From JBFWMG01 sp050251715 (GTDB taxonomy: Bacteria; Desulfobacterota; Desulfovibrionia; Desulfovibrionales; Desulfovibrionaceae), in contig JBFWMG010000017.1 in assembly GCA_050251715.1 (NCBI GenBank), forward strand, positions 1-64,000: a DNA stretch of 64,000 bases. The letters run 5' to 3'. This document shows positions 35,630-44,634 of this stretch, piece after piece. The translations under genes were made by a program, and so were the position numbers. Within the stretch, counting starts at the first letter, position 1; each line of letters starts with the position of its first letter. Below the pieces are notes generated by a model that was not told where the DNA came from, searched no databases, and was given only the letters and a program-made list of their open reading frames with translations.

Positions 35630-36196
35630 TCACGCGGTCGGGGGACCGAAAAGGGCGCGGGCCACCTCGGCCCACGCCGCAAGGGCGGAGCCGTCGTGCA
35701 GGCACATGTCCACGCGGCGGGCCAGCCCCGCTTCCAGGCCGCGCCGCAGCGCGGCAAGCGCCACCGGCACGGCCAATTCCAAAGGATATCCGTATACGCC
35801 GCAGCTTATGGCGGGAAAGGCCACCCAGGCCAGGGCGTGGGCCTGGGCCAGTTCCAGGCTGCGGGTGTAGGCCGAGGTGAGCAGCGCCTCTTCGCCCGCG
35901 CCGCCGCCGCGCCAGATGGGGCCGACCGTGTGGATGACGTGGCGGGCGGCAAGGGAAAAGCCGGGCGTGAGCATGGCCTGGCCCGTGGGCAGCGGGCCAT
36001 GCGCCGCCACCCAGTCCTGGCATGCGGCCAGCAGATGCGGTCCGGCGGCCCGGTGGATCGCGCCGTCCACGCCGCCGCCCCCGGCCAGGCGGTTGTTGGC
36101 CGCGTTGACAATGGCGTCCGCCGCGCTGCGCGTCAGGTCGCCTTGCGCCAGATGCAGCGCGCCCCGCGCTATGGGCCACACATATGCAGTGGTCAT
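35630..36196 (-). CDS. Macrodomain protein (O-acetyl-ADP-ribose deacetylase-like)
   Basis: 188 residues, a single macro domain. Motifs: QGDLTRSAADAIVNAANNRLAGGGGVDGAIHRAAG, HVIHTVGPIW and FPAISCGVYGYP. It binds ADP-ribose and probably removes it from proteins or deacetylates O-acetyl-ADP-ribose. It sits 20 bases upstream of hslV on the same strand. The substrate is unknown. Confidence 0.92.
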   Translation of the reverse strand: MTTAYVWPIARGALHLAQGDLTRSAADAIVNAANNRLAGGGGVDGAIHRAAGPHLLAACQDWVAAHGPLPTGQAMLTPGFSLAARHVIHTVGPIWRGGGAGEEALLTSAYTRSLELAQAHALAWVAFPAISCGVYGYPLELAVPVALAALRRGLEAGLARRVDMCLHDGSALAAWAEVARALFGPPTA

Positions 36197-36219
36197 GGTC
36201 GTTGTCCGCCCGGCTTGGC

Positions 36220-37656
36220 CTACCAGAATTCCTCGCGTTTTTTCACGTCCTTATCCAACTTGTCCAGCTCGTCCTTCTGCTCCTTGCCCTTGGCCAGGCC
36301 GCGCGCCTTGTCCGTTTGAAAGGCGAGCTGCTTGCGGTCGTTGGCGTACAGCGCGCTGTAGGCAAGGTAGAGGTGGGCATGGAAATAGTCGCCGCCCAGG
36401 CCCAGGCTGCGGCCAAAATAGTGGTTGACCTCCGCGTCCTCGGGCAGTTTCCGGAGAATGCGCTGGTAATAGGTCTGGGCCTGGCCATAGTGCTTTTGCT
36501 CATCGTACAGCCGCGCCAGGAAAAACAGCGCCATGAGATCCTTGGGATTGAGGATGGCTGTTTTTTGCAGCAGCGACGCGGCGCGGGGGTAGTCGCCCGC
36601 CGTGAAGGCGTGGCGGCCCGCCTCGCGCAGGATGAGGGAATCGTTGGGCCCGCAGGCGAGCGCCTGCTCAAAGGCGGCCGTCGCCTCGGTCATCTTGTTG
36701 AGGCGGCTGTAGGCAATGCCCGTGCCCAGGAGGTCGAGGCAGGTGGCTGGCTTGTGCTGCGCAAAGATAATCACGGCGTCCTTGGGATCGGTGTAACGGC
36801 TGCGCAGGAGCGTTTGGATGCGCTTGAAATGGGTGTCGTCCTCCGCAATGAGGCGCTCGGCCTCGGGAAGGTGGGCGATGCGCTGCTGCATGGCGTCGAT
36901 GCGCTCTTCCACGTCCGGGTGCGTGGTCAGGTAGGCGGGCATGGTGGTGCCGCCCAGCCATTTCTTCTTGCGAATGATTTCAAACCCTTCCGCAAGCCCC
37001 GTGGGCGGAAAACCCGCCTTGACGAGCAGGTTCATGCCCACGTGGTCGGCCTCGCGCTCGTCCTCGCGGCTGTAGTTGAGCATGGCGGCCTGGCCCGCGC
37101 CCATGGAGCCCATTATCATGGCGTTTTTGGCGTTGCCGCTGCCGCCCACCAGCATGCCCGCCAGCACGCCCGCCAGCGTGGCGTAGCTGACGATGCGCGA
37201 CTTGTTGATGCGGCTGACGATGTGGCGCTGCGAGACGTGTCCGAGTTCGTGCGCAATGACGCCCGCCACCTGGGATTCGTGGTCGAATTCCAGCAGCAAC
37301 CCGGTGTGCACGAAGATGGAACCGCCGGGGATGGCAAAGGCGTTGATGGCGCTGTTGCGCAGCACATAGGACTGGATGTCATAGGGCTGCGGCGGGAGCT
37401 GCGCGGCGATGCGGTTGACGAGATCGCGGACATATTCCGTGATTTCGGGATCTTCCACAAGGGGCATCTGGGCCTTGATGAGCGTGACGAATTTCTCCCC
37501 CAGTTCCTTTTCGTCCTTGAGGGAAAAATCGCCCAAAAAGGCGTGGGCCACCGGAGCGGCCACCAGGCCGACAAGCAACATGAGGATAAGCAGCGGCGTG
37601 AAGGCGGCCCTGGCCATGAGCCGAGCCCTTTTCATTCCGTGTGCCGCATGCCGCAT
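36220..37656 (-). CDS. Periplasmic M48 metalloprotease with TPR domain (BepA-like)
   Basis: 478 residues from ATG 37656 after GAGGAG. A signal peptide (about 15-40, ending AHA-FL) precedes the M48 domain with VIAHELGHVSQRHI (HExxH near 140) and the third ligand region REDEREADHVGMNLL. C-terminal tetratricopeptide repeats (about 310-470) end in a Lys-rich tail. BepA-like proteins proofread outer-membrane protein assembly. It is a second M48 protease in the window, distinct from the membrane HtpX-like one. Confidence 0.92.
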   Translation of the reverse strand: MRHAAHGMKRARLMARAAFTPLLILMLLVGLVAAPVAHAFLGDFSLKDEKELGEKFVTLIKAQMPLVEDPEITEYVRDLVNRIAAQLPPQPYDIQSYVLRNSAINAFAIPGGSIFVHTGLLLEFDHESQVAGVIAHELGHVSQRHIVSRINKSRIVSYATLAGVLAGMLVGGSGNAKNAMIMGSMGAGQAAMLNYSREDEREADHVGMNLLVKAGFPPTGLAEGFEIIRKKKWLGGTTMPAYLTTHPDVEERIDAMQQRIAHLPEAERLIAEDDTHFKRIQTLLRSRYTDPKDAVIIFAQHKPATCLDLLGTGIAYSRLNKMTEATAAFEQALACGPNDSLILREAGRHAFTAGDYPRAASLLQKTAILNPKDLMALFFLARLYDEQKHYGQAQTYYQRILRKLPEDAEVNHYFGRSLGLGGDYFHAHLYLAYSALYANDRKQLAFQTDKARGLAKGKEQKDELDKLDKDVKKREEFW

Positions 37657-37708
37657 CGCGTGCTCCTCGTTATCCGGCCGGACCGGACATCCGTGGGCCG
37701 TCCATGGT

Positions 37709-39175
37709 TCAGGCCACGTCCCACACCGGGCCAGCCGGGGTGTCCTGCACCTCGACGCCCAGGGCGGCCAGTTCGTCACGGATGGTGTCCGACATGGCGA
37801 AGTCCTTGTTCTTCCGAGCCTCCTGCCGCTGGGCGACCAGGGCGTCCACCCGTGCGGCGTCAATGCCCTTGCGCGCCAGGCGGCACGCCTTGAGATCGGC
37901 CAGGAAGGCGGCGGGATCCTGCCCGAACACGCCGAGCACGGTTCCCCAGTCGTCGAGCAGGGCAAGGACGCGGGCAAAGATGCGCTGTCCGGCTTCGTGC
38001 TTGCGCATGGCCTTGTGCTCCATGGCGCGCCCGGCAAGGCGCACCACGCCGAACACGTGGCCCAGGGCCGCGGCGGTGTTCATGTCGTCCCGCATGGCGG
38101 CCAGCCAGTCCCCGGCATAGCCCTCCAGCTCGGCGGCAGCGCCCTCGAATTCCGGAGGCACCGGCCCCTTGGTCCATTTGGCGCGCTCCAGTTCCACGGC
38201 CACGCGCTGGCGGGTCTCGTAGATGCGCTTCAGGTTCTTTTCCGCTTCCTCCATGGCCTCGAAGGTGAAGTCGATGGGGCTGCGGTATTGCTTGGTCAGC
38301 AGAAAATAGCGCAATGTCTCGGGCAGATACTGCTCAAGGATGTCGCGAATTGTCTTGAAGTTGCCCAGGGATTTGGACATCTTTTCCGCATTGACCTGCA
38401 CAAAGCCGTTGTGCACCCAGTAGCGGGCGAACTCCTTGTCCGTGGCCGCCTCGGTCTGGGCGATCTCGTTTTCGTGGTGCGGGAAGACCAGATCCTGGCC
38501 GCCGCCGTGGATATCGAGCGGCAGGGGCGCGTATTTCTCGCTCATGGCCGAGCACTCGATGTGCCAGCCGGGGCGTCCCGGTCCCCAGGGGCTTTCCCAG
38601 GACGGCTCGCCGGGCTTGGCCGCCTTCCACAGCGCGAAATCGAGCGGATCTTCCTTTTCCTCGCCCGGCGCCACGCGCGCGCCCGCCTGCAAGTCCTCGA
38701 TGTCGCGGCCCGACAGCTTGCCGTAGGGCGCGAACGAGCGCACGCGGAAATACACGTCGCCCGAGGCCGTGGCATAGGCCTTGCCCTTGCCGATGAGGGT
38801 CTGGGCAATGCCGATCATTTCAGCGATGTGCTCGGTGGCCTTGGGCTCTATGTCCGCGCGCAGGATGTTCAGGCGGTCCATGTCCTCATGAAAGGCCTTG
38901 ATGAAGCGCTCGGCCAGTTCGCTGCTGGATTCGCCCAACTCGTTGGCGCGGTTGATGATCTTGTCGTCCACATCGGTAAAATTGCGGATGAACGTGACGT
39001 CGTTGCCCTGGTGGCGGAGAAAGCGGACCAGCACGTCGAAGACCACGGAGGAGCGCGCGTGGCCGATGTGGCAGAAGTCGTAGGCGGTGATGCCGCAGAC
39101 ATACATGTTGACCTTGCCCGGAACGCCCGGGATGAAAGGCTCCTTTTTCCTGGTCAGGGTATTGAAAAGCTGCAT
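37709..39175 (-). CDS. cysS: Cysteinyl-tRNA synthetase
   Basis: 488 residues, class I. YVCGITAYDFCHIGHARS contains the HIGH motif; EKMSKSLGNF contains KMSKS. Zinc-binding residues lie in CGIT, WHIECSAM and PHHENEIAQ. It charges tRNA-Cys. ATG 39175 lies 75 bases downstream of a good promoter. The length is normal. Confidence 0.97.
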   Translation of the reverse strand: MQLFNTLTRKKEPFIPGVPGKVNMYVCGITAYDFCHIGHARSSVVFDVLVRFLRHQGNDVTFIRNFTDVDDKIINRANELGESSSELAERFIKAFHEDMDRLNILRADIEPKATEHIAEMIGIAQTLIGKGKAYATASGDVYFRVRSFAPYGKLSGRDIEDLQAGARVAPGEEKEDPLDFALWKAAKPGEPSWESPWGPGRPGWHIECSAMSEKYAPLPLDIHGGGQDLVFPHHENEIAQTEAATDKEFARYWVHNGFVQVNAEKMSKSLGNFKTIRDILEQYLPETLRYFLLTKQYRSPIDFTFEAMEEAEKNLKRIYETRQRVAVELERAKWTKGPVPPEFEGAAAELEGYAGDWLAAMRDDMNTAAALGHVFGVVRLAGRAMEHKAMRKHEAGQRIFARVLALLDDWGTVLGVFGQDPAAFLADLKACRLARKGIDAARVDALVAQRQEARKNKDFAMSDTIRDELAALGVEVQDTPAGPVWDVA

Positions 39176-39249
39176 TGTTTCTCCGGGATGTGCGGACCGC
39201 GCAGCCGCAGGGGCCGCACCGGCACTTCAAGCAGAGGTTGAACGTTGAA

Positions 39250-39279
39250 AAGTTATCCTTAAAAACAAACGGTTAACAA
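39250..39279 (-). promoter_or_regulatory. Predicted cysS promoter
   Basis: Minus-strand TTGTTA (39279-39274), 18-nt spacer, TAACTT (39255-39250), in a short AT-rich patch 75 bases upstream of cysS. Confidence 0.5.
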
Positions 39280-39463
39280 CGACAATGCCGCCGCGCCAGC
39301 CGCAAGGGGGGCAGGCGCGGCATGGGGCGGACCCCGCTGGGTATACTGAAAAGCCCGGCGCGGCAAGAAGGCGCAACAGCCGTCCGCCCTGCGGTTTTAT
39401 CCCATCCCAACACCGAAGTCGAGACGCGCGCCGCGCCACACAGCCCAAAAAGCGGGCGGCGCG

Positions 39464-40342
39464 TCAGGGCAGCGCCTTGAGCGCCACGCGCAGCACACCG
39501 GAGAACGGGCCTATGTGCGCGGTGCTTTCCACGGCCACGGGCAGGCGGCGAGGCGTATCGGTGATCCAGATGGTGAAACTGTGCGGGCCGCTGGTGCGCA
39601 GGATGCCGTCAATGCCCTGCATGCGCACCTCCACCTCGCGGCAGGCAAAGGTTCCCGCCGCCGTGGCCACGCTGGCCGCCCCCCGGTCCACGGCCAGCAC
39701 ATAGTCGAACCGCCTGCCGTCGCTCACCGGGGCTTGCAGGGCGCCATTGGCGGGAAAGGGGCGGGTGCGCAGGGCGTAGAACACGGCCAGCGGATCAAAG
39801 GTGTCGGGCAGGATGCGCGTGCGGCCTGGCGCGGCGTCCGGGAACAGGGTGTCCGTATGCGGCAGAAAACGCGCCACGCGTGCGCCGGACTCGTAAAACA
39901 CCTCGAAATCGCGCCGCGTGCCGCCTTCACGCACGGTTTTGCGGTAGTACCGCGACGCGTTCATGGCGGCGTCGGTTTCGCTTTCAATGCGGTTGCGCAC
40001 CGTGAAGAACATGTCCACAAAGGGGTTGGTGCGCACGGTCATGAGGAACCGGCGCACCGGCGGGGCGTCCCGTTGGCTGGCCCAAGCGCCTTGCGCCGCG
40101 TGGTCCGGCGCGCTTGCGGCGGCGTTCAATGACGGGGGAGCAAGGCGCGTTGCCAGTGCGGGGATTTCGTGCGTCTCCAGGGTGGCGTAGCCCACGTAGA
40201 TGGATTTCCACGTTATTTCATAGCGCAGGGTCTCGGTTTCCGGCAGGGGCAGGGGCAGGGCGGACAGATCGGCCCACGCCGTCCCGGCCGGAAACAAGAG
40301 CGCAAGAATCAGGGCCAGCGCCCGCCATGGCGTCAGGCGCAT
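39464..40342 (-). CDS. DUF3108-family exported protein
   Basis: 292 residues. A signal peptide (LALILALLFPAGTAWA) is followed by a beta-rich domain of the DUF3108 type: TLRYEITWKSIYVGYATLE, FFTVRNRIESETDAAM, RYYRKTVREGGTRRDFEV and a late TFACREVEVRMQGIDG. Function is unknown; it is probably an outer-membrane or periplasmic envelope protein. ATG 40342 overlaps the end of the pseudouridine synthase gene by 10 bases, indicating translational coupling. Confidence 0.82.
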   Translation of the reverse strand: MRLTPWRALALILALLFPAGTAWADLSALPLPLPETETLRYEITWKSIYVGYATLETHEIPALATRLAPPSLNAAASAPDHAAQGAWASQRDAPPVRRFLMTVRTNPFVDMFFTVRNRIESETDAAMNASRYYRKTVREGGTRRDFEVFYESGARVARFLPHTDTLFPDAAPGRTRILPDTFDPLAVFYALRTRPFPANGALQAPVSDGRRFDYVLAVDRGAASVATAAGTFACREVEVRMQGIDGILRTSGPHSFTIWITDTPRRLPVAVESTAHIGPFSGVLRVALKALP

Positions 40343-41340
40343 GGCTCCTTCAACCCCACGGCCTTGTACAGGGCCGCCACCTCGTCCGGGGTCAGCCGCC
40401 GCCACGCGCCGCACGCCATGCCACGCAGGTCGATGGGGCCATGGCGCATGCGGCGCAGGGTCAGGATGGTCAGGTCAAGGTCGCGGCACATGCGCCGTAT
40501 CTGCCGGTTCACGCCCTGCACCAGGGTCATCTCCAGCATGGCGCCGTCGTCGAAACGGCGCACCACGCGCACGTCCACTGGGGCGAGCCGGTCGCCCTCG
40601 GCCAGCGTCATGCCCGAACGCATGATGTCCAGCACCTCGTCCGAAACCAGCCCCCGCGCCCGTACCAGGTAAATCTTGGACAGGTGGTGGCTGGGATGGG
40701 TGAGGCGGTGGAGCAGGTCGCCGTCCGTGGTGAGCAGCAGCAGCCCTTCCGAATAGAAATCGAGCCGTCCCACGGGCGTGACGCGGGCGTCGCGCAGCGC
40801 CTGGGGCAAGAGGTCGAGCACCGTGGGCCTGCCCTGGGGGTCGCTCATGGTGGTCACGGTGCGGATGGGCTTGTGCAGCAGGATGTACTCATGCTTCCGG
40901 GAGGCGGGCGGCGCCAGCTCCACGGCGCGGCCTTCCACCTCGATGGCGTCCTGGCCCGGGACCACCTTGACGCCCGGTGTGTCCACCACCGCGCCGTTCA
41001 CGCGCACGGCTCCGGCCATGATGAGTTCGTCCGCCCTGCGGCGCGAGCACACGCCTGCGGCGGCCAACGCCTTGTTCAGGCGGATGGGTTCGCCGCTGGC
41101 CGGAGGCGCGGCATTGGGCGCGGCGCGTCCGGCCGCGGCGGGGCCACGGGGCGCGGTGCGGCCGGAAGGCCTGGGCGCGGCATGGTTTCCGGCCTGGGCC
41201 GGTTTGGGCGTTGCAGAGGGGGAAGCCCCCTGGGCCGAAGGCGCAGGGGAGTGTTGGGCCGATGGCGTGGCGGGGCGGCGGCCGGGTCGGGGAGACCCTT
41301 GCCGCCGTCCGGCGTGCGATGGTTTTGTTTTTGGGGGCAT
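40333..41340 (-). CDS. RluB/RsuA-family pseudouridine synthase
   Basis: 335 residues. A long Pro/Ala/Arg-rich basic N-terminus (about 1-85) precedes an S4 RNA-binding domain (IRLNKALAAAGVCSRRRADELI) and the catalytic domain with the active-site Asp in GRLDFYSEGLLLLTTDG and the later NRQIRRMCRD motif. It isomerises a uridine in rRNA, probably 23S as for RluB; the exact site cannot be told. The basic N-terminal tail is lineage-specific and probably aids RNA binding. Confidence 0.9.
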   Translation of the reverse strand: MPPKTKPSHAGRRQGSPRPGRRPATPSAQHSPAPSAQGASPSATPKPAQAGNHAAPRPSGRTAPRGPAAAGRAAPNAAPPASGEPIRLNKALAAAGVCSRRRADELIMAGAVRVNGAVVDTPGVKVVPGQDAIEVEGRAVELAPPASRKHEYILLHKPIRTVTTMSDPQGRPTVLDLLPQALRDARVTPVGRLDFYSEGLLLLTTDGDLLHRLTHPSHHLSKIYLVRARGLVSDEVLDIMRSGMTLAEGDRLAPVDVRVVRRFDDGAMLEMTLVQGVNRQIRRMCRDLDLTILTLRRMRHGPIDLRGMACGAWRRLTPDEVAALYKAVGLKEPCA

Positions 41341-41349
41341 GGCCCCTCT

Positions 41350-41970
41350 CTACGGCCTGATGACCTTGGTGGCAAGTTGCAGGCTGGTCACCACATCGAG
41401 CATGTTGGTGGTCTCGCCCACGCGTTTCTTGTCCAGAATACCAAAGAAATCGAGGCAGGTGCCGCACACAAGGATGGTCACGCCCGCCGCTTCGAGCGCT
41501 TGCAGCTTGTCCAATACATGGCTGCCCTCGACGGCGAGTTTCACCGCGCCGTTGACCAAGATGATGCGCCACAGCTCGTCGCCCAGTTCAGGCAACGTGC
41601 CAAGAAAATTGAACATGAGCTTGCCGCCCAGCATGTCGTCGCCCATGCCCATGTTCTCGGCGGTGATGAATACCGCGATTTTCGTATCCAGCGCCGCCAA
41701 CTGTTCCGAGGTCATGACCGCGCACTCGGGGCAGGCCGGAGCCTCCGCCGCACCCCGGCGGGTGGCGTCCAGAAGCCACGCGCCGTTGTCACGCGTGGCG
41801 ACGACGTCGTATCCCTTGGTGCCCAGAAAACGGGTCACGTTTTCCTTGGCCGCCTCATTGTCCACCATGACCCGCAACGTGGCGGGCGCATCGGCCTCGA
41901 TGCGGGCCTTGCACTTGAGCACGGGTTCCGGGCAGGGCAAGCCCTCGCAATGCAACACGGATTCTGGCAT
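41350..41970 (-). CDS. yedF: YedF-like selenium metabolism protein (TusA-like plus DsrE-like domains)
   Basis: 206 residues. The N-terminal SirA/TusA domain has the CPxP motif (HCEGLPCPEPVLKCK). The C-terminal part is DsrE-like (IAVFITAENMGMGDDMLGGKLM, then ILVCGTCLDFFGI). Proteins of this architecture are annotated as selenium metabolism protein YedF because they occur with Sec machinery. That agrees with the HesB-type selenoprotein in this window. The active Cys is present. It lies 9 bases upstream of the pseudouridine synthase gene. Confidence 0.88.
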   Translation of the reverse strand: MPESVLHCEGLPCPEPVLKCKARIEADAPATLRVMVDNEAAKENVTRFLGTKGYDVVATRDNGAWLLDATRRGAAEAPACPECAVMTSEQLAALDTKIAVFITAENMGMGDDMLGGKLMFNFLGTLPELGDELWRIILVNGAVKLAVEGSHVLDKLQALEAAGVTILVCGTCLDFFGILDKKRVGETTNMLDVVTSLQLATKVIRP

Positions 41971-42185
41971 GGTCGTTTCTCCTTATCCTGCACACTGCAT
42001 GGGGCGAGGGGGGCGCGTCAAATGGATATTGTCGATAAAAAACCGCCATGCATATTGCCATTTTCTATCGATACGGTGCGGTTGGACGCGTCCGATAAGG
42101 CTGGATTTTAGACGGCAAATTCATTAGGACCAAGCGCAAGCACGGCGTCCGCCTGTTTTGGGACGCCGCCCCAGGAAGAACACAG

Positions 42186-43982
42186 ATGCCCGACAAGAAA
42201 CCCGTTCCCTCCCGCGCCGAATCCTTGCGGCTGCTCAAGCGCAGCCTGGGGTATTTCAAGCCCTACGCCCTCATGGTCGTCGTGGGCTTCGCCTCCATGT
42301 CCGTGGTTGCGGCTGCCACGGCAGGCGCCGCCTATCTGGTCAAGCCCGCGCTGGACGATATCTTCTTCAAGAAGGACGCGGACGCCCTGTTCTGGATCCC
42401 GGTGTTGTACGTGGGAATCATCATCGCCAAGGGCGCGTTCCAGTTCATCCAGCAATATACCATGAAATACAGCGGGTTGCGCGTACTCAACGACCTGCGC
42501 AACGACCTGTTCTCCAAGATGGTCCACCTGCCGGTGACCTTTTACGAGGACAACCAGATCGGCATGCTCATGTCGCGGGTCATCAGCGACGTGTCCATGA
42601 TCCGCGTCAGCCTGCCCGCCATCGTCATGATGCTGCGCCAGTTCCTGACCATGATCTGCCTCATTTTCGTGGTCTTCTGGCAGGATTGGTATCTGGCCAT
42701 CTGGGCCGTGCTGGTGTTACCGCTGGCCATCTGGCCGTTCTTCTACTTTGCCCGCAAGCTGCGCAAGTACAGCCGCCGCAACCAGGCCAAGGTGGCGGAC
42801 ATCTCCACGGTCCTGCAGGAGATTTTCAGCGGCATCCGCGTGGTCAAGGCCTTTGCCGCCGAACCCGAGGAGCGCGCCCGTTTCCGCGAGGAAAACAGGC
42901 GACTGATAAAGATCCTGGTGAAAAAGGTCATCGTGGACGAGATGAGCTCGCGGGTCATGGAGCTGGTGGGCGCGCTGGGCATGGGCTTCGTCATCTGGTA
43001 CGGCGGCTTCCAGGTCATCCGGGGCGAATCCACGCCTGGCACCTTTTTCTCCTTTTTGACCGGCCTGTTGCTGCTGTATGAACCCATCAAGAAGATGAGC
43101 GCGTCCAACACCGACATCCAGGGCGCGCTGGCCGGCGCGGAACGGGTGTTCGAGATCCTCGATTCCCCCGACGTCGTGGAGGAGGCGGGCGGCGACGCCG
43201 TACTGGACGGCCCGTTCGAGAGCCTGGAATTCCGCGACGTGGTCTTTGCCTACCGGGGATGTCCGACCCCCGCGCTGGACGGGGTGTCCTTCACCATCCG
43301 CGCGGGCGAGCGGGTGGCCGTGGTGGGACCGAGCGGCGGGGGCAAGACCACCCTGGTCAACCTTATCCCGCGTTTCTACCTGCCCCAGTCGGGCAGCATC
43401 CGCCTCAATGGCCGGGATCTTTCCGAATACACCCTGACGAGCCTGCGCCGGGCGCTGGGCATGGTTTCCCAGGAGTCCTTCCTGTTCAACGCATCGGTGG
43501 CGCAAAATGTGGCCTATGGCCAGGATTCGGTGGACATGGAGGCTGTGGAGGCGTCGGCGAAAAACGCCTATGCCCACGAGTTCGTCATGGACCTGCCCGA
43601 AGGGTACGAGACCGTGGTGGGCGAGCGCGGCGTCAAGATTTCCGGCGGCCAGAAGCAGCGGCTGACCATTGCCCGGGCGCTGCTCAAGAATCCGCCGCTG
43701 CTCATCCTGGACGAGGCCACCAGCGCCCTGGACTCGGAGTCCGAGCGCATCGTGCAGCTCGCCCTGGAAAACCTCATGCAGAACCGCACCAGCATCGTCA
43801 TTGCCCACCGCCTGTCCACGGTGCTGTCCGCCGACCGCATCATGGTCATTGAAAAGGGCAACATCATTGCCCAGGGCAAGCATGAAACCCTGCTTGAGAC
43901 CTGCCCCCTGTACGCCAAACTCTATCAGATGCAGTTCCAGACGAGCGACGACGGCCAAAACGGCCAGTGCGTCGCCCCGTGA
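42186..43982 (+). CDS. msbA: MsbA-like lipid A export ABC transporter (permease-ATPase fusion)
   Basis: 598 residues. A six-helix exporter domain (about 1-330, with GYFKPYALMVVVGFASMS and the FYEDNQIGMLMSRVISDV loop) is followed by the ATPase domain: Walker A GPSGGGKTT, signature SGGQKQR, Walker B LLILDEATSALDS, and an H-loop His (IAHRLST). It flips lipid A-core or phospholipid across the inner membrane. The two acyltransferase-like genes downstream support a lipid A role. ATG 42186 is used; the upstream site is weak. Confidence 0.92.
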   Translation: MPDKKPVPSRAESLRLLKRSLGYFKPYALMVVVGFASMSVVAAATAGAAYLVKPALDDIFFKKDADALFWIPVLYVGIIIAKGAFQFIQQYTMKYSGLRVLNDLRNDLFSKMVHLPVTFYEDNQIGMLMSRVISDVSMIRVSLPAIVMMLRQFLTMICLIFVVFWQDWYLAIWAVLVLPLAIWPFFYFARKLRKYSRRNQAKVADISTVLQEIFSGIRVVKAFAAEPEERARFREENRRLIKILVKKVIVDEMSSRVMELVGALGMGFVIWYGGFQVIRGESTPGTFFSFLTGLLLLYEPIKKMSASNTDIQGALAGAERVFEILDSPDVVEEAGGDAVLDGPFESLEFRDVVFAYRGCPTPALDGVSFTIRAGERVAVVGPSGGGKTTLVNLIPRFYLPQSGSIRLNGRDLSEYTLTSLRRALGMVSQESFLFNASVAQNVAYGQDSVDMEAVEASAKNAYAHEFVMDLPEGYETVVGERGVKISGGQKQRLTIARALLKNPPLLILDEATSALDSESERIVQLALENLMQNRTSIVIAHRLSTVLSADRIMVIEKGNIIAQGKHETLLETCPLYAKLYQMQFQTSDDGQNGQCVAP

Positions 43983-43989
43983 GGCCCGC

Positions 43990-44622
43990 GTGCGTATTGA
44001 CCCGGCCCTGTTCGCACCCTTGCTCTCGCTGGTCTGTCGGCTCTGGACAGCCACGTTGCGCATTACCTATGAAAACCAGATCGCGAGCGAACGTGCCGCC
44101 GCCCAGGGGCGCAAGCTTGTCTTTGCCCTGTGGCACGACGAGCTGTTCGCCTGTTTTTCGGCAAAGCCCAAGGACATATCCCTGGTCGCCGTGGTGAGCA
44201 GCAGCGCGGACGGGGAGCTGCTCGCCGGTCCCCTGGAACGCCAGGGCGTGCGCTGCGCGCGCGGGTCAAGCTCCAAGGGCGGACTCAAGGCCATGCGCGA
44301 GATCATGAAGATCATGGAAGCCACGGGCCGCCACGGGGTCATAACCGTTGACGGACCGCGCGGCCCGCGCCACCAGGCCAAGGAGGGCGCGCTCTACCTG
44401 GCCCACAAATCCGGCGCGGCCATTGTGCCCGTCCGTTCGTTCATGGCGCGGCGCTACGTGTTCCGCAAGGCGTGGGACCAGTTTCAGCTGCCGTTGCCGT
44501 TTTCCAGGGTCCGGGTGGTGTTTGGCGATCCGTATGACCTGGCCCCCACCGACAAGCTGACCACGGAGTATTTGGCCCAGGAAACGAGGCGGCTTGAACA
44601 GCGCCTTGAACGCATGGTGTAA
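43990..44622 (+). CDS. DUF374 lysophospholipid acyltransferase-family protein
   Basis: 210 residues from GTG 43990. It has the family pattern: LVFALWHDELFACF (acyltransferase-like His-x-Asp, H-D here), SSSADGELLAGPLERQGV, TVDGPRGPRHQAKEGAL and a late VVFGDPYDL. DUF374 proteins resemble LpxL-type acyltransferases and often accompany msbA. It starts 7 bases after the msbA stop and ends 12 bases before the LpxL-like gene, so all three form one operon. Confidence 0.85.
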   Translation: MRIDPALFAPLLSLVCRLWTATLRITYENQIASERAAAQGRKLVFALWHDELFACFSAKPKDISLVAVVSSSADGELLAGPLERQGVRCARGSSSKGGLKAMREIMKIMEATGRHGVITVDGPRGPRHQAKEGALYLAHKSGAAIVPVRSFMARRYVFRKAWDQFQLPLPFSRVRVVFGDPYDLAPTDKLTTEYLAQETRRLEQRLERMV

Positions 44623-44634
44623 CCGAGCGACAGT

